Below the pieces are notes generated by a model. That model was not told the DNA's origin. It was given only the letters and a program-made list of their open reading frames with translations, and made no database searches. From the IMG/VR virus record IMGVR_UViG_3300020457_000135, positions 1 through 20,565 of that record: 20,565 nucleotides of DNA; one strand, 5' to 3'. Both the position numbers and the translations under genes were made by a program. Below, piece after piece: positions 8,819 through 14,794 of the stretch (positions are counted from its first letter, which is position 1; the number at the start of each line of letters is the position of its first letter). Source of the DNA: a virus.

Positions 8819-9509
8819 CTTATTGTTGCTTATATCTTATAGCGTGATAGCTGATGATAACGAAATCTATGTAGATCAAGTTGGTGCTACAGCGAATATA
8901 GATCTTGAGCAATTAGGAAGTGGTAACATAATCGGAGGCTTACTATCGACACACGGCTCTATGACTCCGTTTGATTTAGACGGTACAACTATGACACTAG
9001 ATGTCAATCAGATAGGTAATAATAACAAAATGTTAGGTGACATTAACGCAGATACCTTTACAGGTATTTTTGATTTTGATGGTGATACAAACTCGTACAC
9101 TATTCAAGTTGATCCTACAAATACTTATAGTGCAGATAACTCAAATGTAAACGTAGATGTGGACGGCAGTACAAATACATTTACTCTTGATCTAGCTACA
9201 AATGCTTTATCTAGTGGTGCAGATATAGACACTATAGTTCAAGGAGATTCAAATACTGTTAATATTGATTTAGATGTAGACTCGGCTACTAACTATATAG
9301 ATCTTGATGGTGATAGTAACACAGTTAATTATGATGGAGATGGCTATGCGTCTGGGTACTTCAAGTTGGAACACGATGGTAACTCAAGGTCGTTTGCTGT
9401 TGATCAGCAGTCTACTTTGGATAACGATTGGTTGCGTATTACATCTAACGGAAACAACGGAACGGTATGCGTTAATCAGGACGATCAAGGCACAAGCGTT
9501 GGATGTTGA
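8802..9509 (+). CDS. Curlin-repeat (CsgA/CsgB-like) secreted protein
   Basis: Protein of 235 residues with a short signal peptide (MKKLISLLLL to SVIA, cut near residue 17). The mature start has curlin-type repeats: YVDQVGATANIDLEQLGSGN and later VNQIGNNNK, with the Q-x-G-x-x-N spacing typical of curli subunits. The middle and C-terminal parts become rich in Asp, Asn, Ser and Thr in alternating patterns such as GDSNTVNIDLD and GDSNTVNYDGDG, suggesting a stacked beta or beta-helical fold. The last 16 residues hold two cysteines (CVNQDDQGTSVGC). A strong SD (AGGGGG, about 10 bases upstream) lies inside the end of csgG, overlapped by 17 bases. The family makes extracellular amyloid subunits exported through CsgG. 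It is more acidic than CsgA, so it could be a nucleator or a divergent substrate. Confidence 0.75.
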   Translation: MKKLISLLLLISYSVIADDNEIYVDQVGATANIDLEQLGSGNIIGGLLSTHGSMTPFDLDGTTMTLDVNQIGNNNKMLGDINADTFTGIFDFDGDTNSYTIQVDPTNTYSADNSNVNVDVDGSTNTFTLDLATNALSSGADIDTIVQGDSNTVNIDLDVDSATNYIDLDGDSNTVNYDGDGYASGYFKLEHDGNSRSFAVDQQSTLDNDWLRITSNGNNGTVCVNQDDQGTSVGC

Positions 9510-10527
9510 TATAGGAAGTATTACAGAACTAAACGGAAACACCAGAGTAGTAAGAGACAAACCATATGAAAGTGCTATAGACTTTTCTCTTAACTCTATG
9601 GATAAATTAGAGACTGCAAAGGGCAGGATGGGTGTTACGTTTAGGGATGATACTCTTATAAAGCTCACGGAGAATAGTACTGTTATTTTAGATGAGTTTG
9701 TGTTCGATCCTAATCCTAGCAAATCTACAATGGCTCTTAACTTTGTTAAAGGCACAGGCCGTTTTATATCTAGTAAGAAACCACGCATACCAAAAGATAA
9801 TATTAAGATTCGTACCCATTCGGCTTCAATTGGAATAAGAGGTACAGACTTCACAATAACTGTAAAAGAAACTGGTGAAGCTCTGGTGATACTTTTGCCT
9901 GATGAGTTTGGTAATGCTAGTGGAGAGATAGTTGTAGATACAGCTCTAGGACAAGTGATACTCAACAAGCCCTATGAAGCTACTACAGTCTATAACTTTG
10001 AAACAGCTCCTACTCCTGCTGTTATTCTTGATTTGACTGTCGATATGATAGACAACATGTTGATTGTTAATCCTCCACAAAGAGAAGACCAAGAATCAGA
10101 AGAAGGAACTGCAGTAGCAGATAACATACTTGACATAGATGCTCTTGAGTTTAGTGATTTAGATGAAGATGAACTAAAAGAAAACAAACTAGAATATACA
10201 GAGCTTGACATCGACTATTTGGCAGGTAATTTTTTAGAGGATTTGTTAGACGTAATACAAGATGTAGATGAACTAGAAAAAGCTGAGAAGTCTTTGTCTG
10301 CTGATGGAGTAAAAGGAACAGCAGTAGGATACGATAGTAATACACAAATAAGTACATTTGTAACTGATACGCATTTAAAGTTTCTTAGATCTATAGAAGA
10401 TACATTAGAAATGAAAGTAGATAAAGCAGGTTCGTATAATATTCGGATTGAGCAGGAAGGGAAAGTAAATCAGATAACTACAAATGGTGGTAGCAGTTCT
10501 AATATTACAATAAAACAAGGCAGTTAA
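9376..10527 (+). CDS. FecR-domain protein with acidic linker and C-terminal curlin-like repeat
   Basis: From the ATG at 9376 the protein has 383 residues. A FecR domain lies at about residues 44-155: IGSITELNGNTRVV, then MGVTFRDDTLIKLTENS, then FVKGTGRF and HSASIGIRGTDFTI. FecR domains of this type are usually periplasmic or surface-exposed. A very acidic linker follows (about 250-310, with FSDLDEDELKEN). The final 31 residues read as curlin-like strands: NIRIEQEGKVNQIT and NITIKQGS. The start is uncertain because the frame overlaps the curlin gene by 134 bases. From 9376 there is a hydrophobic stretch (LLLISSLLWITIGCVLHL) that could anchor or export it; the minimal start is TTG at 9500. The gene closes the curli locus, and its tail suggests it is built into or binds the curli-like polymer. 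The FecR assignment is firm; the role is inference. Confidence 0.8.
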   Translation: MVTQGRLLLISSLLWITIGCVLHLTETTERYALIRTIKAQALDVDIGSITELNGNTRVVRDKPYESAIDFSLNSMDKLETAKGRMGVTFRDDTLIKLTENSTVILDEFVFDPNPSKSTMALNFVKGTGRFISSKKPRIPKDNIKIRTHSASIGIRGTDFTITVKETGEALVILLPDEFGNASGEIVVDTALGQVILNKPYEATTVYNFETAPTPAVILDLTVDMIDNMLIVNPPQREDQESEEGTAVADNILDIDALEFSDLDEDELKENKLEYTELDIDYLAGNFLEDLLDVIQDVDELEKAEKSLSADGVKGTAVGYDSNTQISTFVTDTHLKFLRSIEDTLEMKVDKAGSYNIRIEQEGKVNQITTNGGSSSNITIKQGS

Positions 10528-10755
10528 TTATGTTATACGAGCATTTAAGTCCGCTTCAATTTTATTATGTACTGCGTCTAATTCAGTTGTCGCACTTCTT
10601 AGTACGGACTGTAACAGGCTAAATTCTTCTTTACTTAAAAACTTTTTTAGTTTTTTAATGTCTGTAGATATTCTTTCTGTTATTAACTGTCCTTGTTTAT
10701 TAAACAAAACTGTATAAGCTAACAGCTTTGCTTCTTCCCTTTTTATTCTTGCCAT
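10528..10755 (-). CDS. Small helical protein of unknown function
   Basis: Protein of 75 residues, basic at the N-terminus (MARIKREEAK) and predicted mostly helical, with heptad-like stretches (STDIKKLKKFLSKEEFSLLQ). No motif is recognised. Its ATG overlaps the reductase stop by one base (TAATG), so its translation is likely coupled to the reductase. It is the last gene of the leftward arm; its stop codon directly abuts the stop of the FecR-type gene on the other strand. Confidence 0.7.
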   Translation of the reverse strand: MARIKREEAKLLAYTVLFNKQGQLITERISTDIKKLKKFLSKEEFSLLQSVLRSATTELDAVHNKIEADLNARIT

Positions 10756-12671
10756 TAAATTATCTCACATGTTCCTGCACTACAGGCTAGTTCTTTAGTA
10801 TTCTCTGTATTATCTTCAGTTTCATACTCAGTAATCTTTGACCAATCAACACTATCTGTTGTTTTCTTTAGCCACTTTCTATACTCATTATAAGTTATCT
10901 CTTGATAAGGAGCTTGTTTGTATGAATGATCTGAATAAGGAAGAAAAGAAATCCCGGATATATCATTAAAGTTTCTATATACCCAAGCACCTACTCCTAA
11001 CCATTCATCTTCTTTTACTGAGATAGTTACAGAGGGTTTATGTTCACACCATTTATCTTGATAGTCTTTCCATATTTCTAAATGTTCAATAGCTGACAAG
11101 TCTTTTCTAGTTAATGCACCTTTAGGACTTTTCATAGGAAAGTAAAAGACATAAGTGTGTTCTGGTTTAGTAAGATCGTCTTCATAATATACTCCTGCAT
11201 CTACCATAAGTTTAGCTAGAGGATCTTTTTTATCTGCTCTTACTGTACGAAGGTAGTATGGGCTATGTCTAGTGTGAATACCAGAGGCACTATCGACCAG
11301 TTGACTAACTGTTCCACTAGGCTTCACACAGGTTATCGCTGCGGATTGGGGTATGCCTAGCTTCTTAGCCCATACTTTATTTACATCAATAGATACTTTC
11401 TTTAATCTATCTAAATCTATTTTACCATTTATCATATTAGTGTTATCCATTATTCCTGTAAGAGATACACCAAGTAAAGATTCTTCTTCTGTATTATTTT
11501 TCCATTTGCTAGTTAAGTATCTAAAGTTTGTTAACGTTGCTTGGAACGTACCTAGAATTGTAGCAGCTTCTACTTTTGAGACTAAAGAGTCTTCTGTATC
11601 ATCAGGTCTTACAACAACCTCAGTTAAATTACAGAACTGTTTGTTGCGTAGAATAATCTCACTACATGGATTACATCCAAAGTCTTTGTAATCTTCTCTT
11701 CTTCCATTTTTAGCGGCTTGTTTTTCTGCGGCTTGTCTATTAAAGATACCACGTTCTCCGCTTTTAGATTCATAAAGTGATAACCATTCTCTCATAAATG
11801 CACCAGGTTCTGCTACATCTGTATAGGCTACAGAGTTGTTAGATAAAGCTCTCTGCTGATTGTCTTCCCACCAAGCACCTGACTTAGCGTTACGCATACG
11901 GTTGTCTGAGAGATTGCTGAGAGAGATTAAAGCACTTCGCCTTACTCCTCCTACGACTACCACTTCTGCGACCTTACACATCAAATCGTGGCAGTCTATA
12001 GATACAAGCTTACGTTGTCCTTTTGTAATAGCATCACGGAATATGTTAATAGTAAAATCAAATAACTCTTCAAGAGGAGCAGGGCCACTTGCTCTTCCTC
12101 CAAATGTTTTTAATCTAGCACCATAAGGTCTTATGTTAGAGACATCCCATGTAGGAACTTGACCTGAGTAAAGTAAGGATAATAATTCTTTGTAGGCTTT
12201 TGCCCATCCTATTTTAGAATCAGCTACTTTTATAATGGTATCTGTAGGAAACAAATCTTCTGGAAGATCTGGTAGCTCGTTTATATACTGACGCTCTACA
12301 CTAAAGCCAACACCAGTACCACACATAAGTATGTAAAGTGTCTCATCAAATGCACGAACATTATCTACAGCAACATAGCTACAGTTAAAACCTGCTACAT
12401 TATCTTTTTCTAAAGCTAATCCTGCAGACATTAATGCTCTCATACTTGGCATAATGTTTAAATACAGTACAGCTTTTTCTAAGTACTTTCTAGTTTCATC
12501 GAACTTCGATTTACTTAGGTTATGATTTTCTTTTAAATGTTTCTCAAAGAAATCAAAGTATCGAGATACAGTTTCATCCCATGTTTCTCTGCGTTGATTT
12601 TCTTCATTCCATCTAGCGTATCTGCTTAGATGTATAAACTGTTGATAGTTAGTAGGTAGTTGTGTATTCAT
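10755..12671 (-). CDS. nrdJ: Class II (adenosylcobalamin-dependent) monomeric ribonucleotide triphosphate reductase
   Basis: Protein of 638 residues that reduces ribonucleotides to deoxyribonucleotides for phage DNA synthesis. The active-site set is complete: C97 (FNCSYVAVD), NPCSEI with the likely thiyl radical C336 and E338, and C347 (FCNLTEV). The C336-C347 spacing of 11 equals C408-C419 of the Lactobacillus leichmannii enzyme. A C-terminal CSAGTC pair (C630, C635) matches the re-reduction cysteines of that family. No glycyl radical motif and no small-subunit gene are present, which supports the B12-dependent class. It is shorter than the 739-residue Lactobacillus enzyme. Class II reductases of this sort are common in marine phages. 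One-base TAATG overlaps link it to the genes on both sides. Confidence 0.95.
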   Translation of the reverse strand: MNTQLPTNYQQFIHLSRYARWNEENQRRETWDETVSRYFDFFEKHLKENHNLSKSKFDETRKYLEKAVLYLNIMPSMRALMSAGLALEKDNVAGFNCSYVAVDNVRAFDETLYILMCGTGVGFSVERQYINELPDLPEDLFPTDTIIKVADSKIGWAKAYKELLSLLYSGQVPTWDVSNIRPYGARLKTFGGRASGPAPLEELFDFTINIFRDAITKGQRKLVSIDCHDLMCKVAEVVVVGGVRRSALISLSNLSDNRMRNAKSGAWWEDNQQRALSNNSVAYTDVAEPGAFMREWLSLYESKSGERGIFNRQAAEKQAAKNGRREDYKDFGCNPCSEIILRNKQFCNLTEVVVRPDDTEDSLVSKVEAATILGTFQATLTNFRYLTSKWKNNTEEESLLGVSLTGIMDNTNMINGKIDLDRLKKVSIDVNKVWAKKLGIPQSAAITCVKPSGTVSQLVDSASGIHTRHSPYYLRTVRADKKDPLAKLMVDAGVYYEDDLTKPEHTYVFYFPMKSPKGALTRKDLSAIEHLEIWKDYQDKWCEHKPSVTISVKEDEWLGVGAWVYRNFNDISGISFLPYSDHSYKQAPYQEITYNEYRKWLKKTTDSVDWSKITEYETEDNTENTKELACSAGTCEII

Positions 12672-12961
12672 TAAATTATCCCCTTTAGTGTTTCATTTAT
12701 AAATAATAAATAAGAAATAGCAGACAGCATTAAAAAGATAACTGGCATTAAAGCATCCCACAGTTGTACTTCTACTTCTAAAGTTCCTTCGATTCCTGCA
12801 ACAGACATTTGAATTATTAAATATGTAAAACAAATTACACCTTGTGCTAAAGCTAATAAAGCCATAATATATGCTGCAGCTATATTCATAGTATAAACAT
12901 AATAACTTCCTGTGAACATTCCAAAAAATGGAATCATATATAATAATCTACCTATCATCAT
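12671..12961 (-). CDS. Small polytopic membrane protein of unknown function
   Basis: Protein of 96 residues with three or four membrane segments: about residues 5-24 (LLYMIPFFGMFTGSYYVYTM), 27-53 (AAAYIMALLALAQGVICFTYLII) and 68-90 (ALMPVIFLMLSAISYLLFI). A short acidic loop (EGTLEVEVQ) separates the last two. An AGGAG lies four bases before the first ATG and seven before the second (12958), so the second Met may be the real start. It overlaps the stop of the DUF3310 gene by 14 bases and the reductase start by one. A membrane protein inside a nucleotide-metabolism block is unusual; possible roles include superinfection exclusion or a second holin, neither of which the sequence proves. Confidence 0.7.
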   Translation of the reverse strand: MMIGRLLYMIPFFGMFTGSYYVYTMNIAAAYIMALLALAQGVICFTYLIIQMSVAGIEGTLEVEVQLWDALMPVIFLMLSAISYLLFINETLKGII

Positions 12962-13190
12962 AGTACTCCTTTTTTGTTTGTGCTAATGTAAGAAATAATT
13001 GTTCCTCATACCATTCTGCTTTTTTTAAATCTTCCAATCCATTCTTGTATCTAAATCTCCATCTATATTTATGAGAGTTTCCTCTACAATATCCTATCCA
13101 TTCTTCTATACTTAACATAGCTTTGATTGAATCTATACATTCAATATCTCCTTGATTATAATGTTTAGGACTGTTAACTGCATCTGTCAT
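12948..13190 (-). CDS. DUF3310 protein (related to the C-terminal part of T7 gp1.7)
   Basis: Protein of 80 residues carrying the DUF3310 signature: SPKHYNQGDIECIDSI near the N-terminus, then IGYCRGNSHKYRWRFRYKNG and the end DLKKAEWYEEQL. The domain is widespread in phages and occurs in T7 gp1.7, described as a nucleotide kinase that makes T7 sensitive to dideoxythymidine. Whether this stand-alone short form has kinase activity is unknown. The location between endonuclease I and the reductase suits nucleotide or DNA metabolism. The ATG overlaps the stop of the endonuclease gene in a TAATG. Confidence 0.88.
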   Translation of the reverse strand: MTDAVNSPKHYNQGDIECIDSIKAMLSIEEWIGYCRGNSHKYRWRFRYKNGLEDLKKAEWYEEQLFLTLAQTKKEYYDDR

Positions 13191-13603
13191 TATTTAAACT
13201 CCTCTGGTAAAGTTTCTTCTGTGTACCATTTAAAATTATTTGCCTCTGCCCATTCAGCATGTGTTCTTTTAGTTCCGTCTTTTCTTTTAGTAGCTCCTGG
13301 CATAGGAGAAAAAGGTTTCTGAAAAAGGAAGACAAGTTCCATTGTATCAGGTAAAGATTCTCTAATCCATACATACTTACTATACTCTGCGTGATCCCAA
13401 AATCTTCCCTTTGCTTCTATAATAATTTTATCTTTAACAAAATCAGGCTCATATTTTCTTTTAATAATGTACTCAATATAATCTGAATGATGATCCCAAT
13501 TCTTTAATACTCCTGTGTGGAGACTGTATTCCCATTTACTGTCATACCCTTTAGGTACTCCTTTTTCTTTTGGTCTAGCTTTTCTTGGTTTTCTTTTGGC
13601 CAT
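13190..13603 (-). CDS. T7-type endonuclease I (Holliday junction resolvase)
   Basis: Protein of 137 residues, close in size to T7 gp3 (149). It has the PD-(D/E)XK core of phage endonuclease I: E25 in SKWEYSL, D54 in YEPDF, and E63 and K65 in IIIEAKG, in the same order and near the same spacing as T7 E20, D55, E65 and K67. The following WIRESLPDTMELVFLF matches the T7 helix-strand region. The N-terminus is very basic (AKRKPRKARPKEKG). The enzyme cuts branched DNA, resolving recombination and replication intermediates and helping break down host DNA. It is linked to both neighbours by one-base TAATG overlaps. The start is the first ATG. Confidence 0.93.
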   Translation of the reverse strand: MAKRKPRKARPKEKGVPKGYDSKWEYSLHTGVLKNWDHHSDYIEYIIKRKYEPDFVKDKIIIEAKGRFWDHAEYSKYVWIRESLPDTMELVFLFQKPFSPMPGATKRKDGTKRTHAEWAEANNFKWYTEETLPEEFK

Positions 13604-14382
13604 TACTTAACTGTTGAATCGTGCTTCTTAACAAGTTGCCAGTAAGTAAGAATACTGTTAAACATACCAACATGTCTAGAATGAGATTCTTTATCCCATA
13701 TAAAAAATTTAATTGTTTCTATATTTTCTCTATCAATAAATATAGATATTCTTTCAGGATCTTTTGCATTACAACCTTGTGCATAAGCTGAGAGTTGCAT
13801 ACCGTGATCATCAAATACTAATTTAGCAGGATCTTTATCTTCGATATTACTTTTAGTTTTAAAGTCTATGAAGATTCCTGATTCAGAATACAAATCAATC
13901 TTACCTCCGTATCCTTGTTTAGCACAGAAAGAATCTTCTGCTATCCATTTTTCTTTAGGATAATTTTTATCTAACCATTTCTTAATTATCTTATAAGGTT
14001 TAGATTTAGTTCCTCCTAAGAATCCTTTCTCAATCATAGCATGTATCTTTGTACCTTCTTTTGCTGCGTTCAATCCAATACTCTTAGCATCATTCTTACA
14101 TCTATAAAGGAAAGCATTAAAACTTTCTTCCTCTAATCTCTCTAAAGTAATTGCAGATTTTAGAGCTTGTTCAATCTTCCAGTTCTCTAAAGAAGGTTTT
14201 GCTATCATTCCTATAATGGTAGTAACTGAAGGAACTAAACCTAATTGCTTTGCATCTCTTAGTGTTGTGTTTCTTTCTTTACCGTTTACACCTATAATCG
14301 TGTACATAGGCTCACCCTCTTGGGTATACCAATGCCCTGATTCAGATTTAAATTTACTAAAATTATCTTTCGGTTTCATCAT
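13603..14382 (-). CDS. PD-(D/E)XK exonuclease (RecB/Cas4-like)
   Basis: Protein of 259 residues with a RecB/Cas4-type nuclease core. H114 lies in GTKIHAMIE; D163 in GGKIDLYS; D173 and K175 in IFIDFKTK; and the QxxxY element is Q196-Y200 in MQLSAYAQG. This catalytic set fits Mg-dependent DNA exonucleases. In this gene order (polymerase, exonuclease, endonuclease I) it occupies the place of the T7 gp6 exonuclease, so it probably removes primers and degrades DNA ends. Two consecutive ATG codons (14382, 14379) could start it; neither has a clear SD. Its start lies inside the end of the HNH nuclease gene (20-base overlap), which suggests coupled translation or disturbance of its original leader. 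Confidence 0.88.
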   Translation of the reverse strand: MMKPKDNFSKFKSESGHWYTQEGEPMYTIIGVNGKERNTTLRDAKQLGLVPSVTTIIGMIAKPSLENWKIEQALKSAITLERLEEESFNAFLYRCKNDAKSIGLNAAKEGTKIHAMIEKGFLGGTKSKPYKIIKKWLDKNYPKEKWIAEDSFCAKQGYGGKIDLYSESGIFIDFKTKSNIEDKDPAKLVFDDHGMQLSAYAQGCNAKDPERISIFIDRENIETIKFFIWDKESHSRHVGMFNSILTYWQLVKKHDSTVK

Positions 14383-14794
14383 GTTTTAATAAATATTTTA
14401 AAGCATTTTTTAATATTTGTATATTATCTTTAAACATTCCTAATCCTCTATTACAAGTTTCACATAAATAATCTCTAAATATATTTGTATTATGATTATG
14501 GTCTAAATTCCATTTAGTTTTTTTTCCAATTTCATTTACCTCTCCTACTAAACAAATAGGACAAATATGATTATCAGGTAAATTATATGTTATTTTTAAT
14601 TTTTGCAATTCTTTTGTATATTCATTCATGCAAGAATTACATTCTCTTCTTCTCCATTTTTTATCTGCACCTGTAAAACGAAAAAAGGATAAAGGTAAAG
14701 ACTCTTTACATAAATAACATATTTTAAAATCTTCTTCATAATCTTCTTGATTTATTTCTTTAGCAAAAAGATTTAATTGATTAGTGTGTTTCAC
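14363..14794 (-). CDS. HNH / recombination endonuclease VII-type nuclease
   Basis: Protein of 143 residues from a GTG start with a GGAG about nine bases upstream. An N-terminal zinc finger has C26-C29 and C52-C55. A second part has C78-C81 and C111-C114 framing the catalytic NLDHNH (D98, H99, H101) and ETCNRGLGMF, the pattern of the endonuclease VII/HNH family. Such proteins resolve branched DNA or act as free-standing homing endonucleases. It overlaps the polymerase end by 14 bases and the exonuclease start by 20. By eye it is more AT-rich than its neighbours: 14401-14460 holds 12 G/C in 60, against 26 in 60 at 15661-15720 in the polymerase. That suggests a mobile nuclease gene set into the replication block. 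Confidence 0.85.
   Translation of the reverse strand: MKHTNQLNLFAKEINQEDYEEDFKICYLCKESLPLSFFRFTGADKKWRRRECNSCMNEYTKELQKLKITYNLPDNHICPICLVGEVNEIGKKTKWNLDHNHNTNIFRDYLCETCNRGLGMFKDNIQILKNALKYLLKHDETER

Noticed and set aside
9384-9968. 194-codon minus-strand frame opposite the FecR gene
   Set aside because: The plus strand has a recognisable FecR domain over the same bases; the reverse product shows no domain and low-complexity Ser/Leu runs.
13174-13374. 66-codon minus-strand frame overlapping the endonuclease I gene
   Set aside because: It is the shifted frame of a gene with an intact catalytic set, and its product shows no motif.
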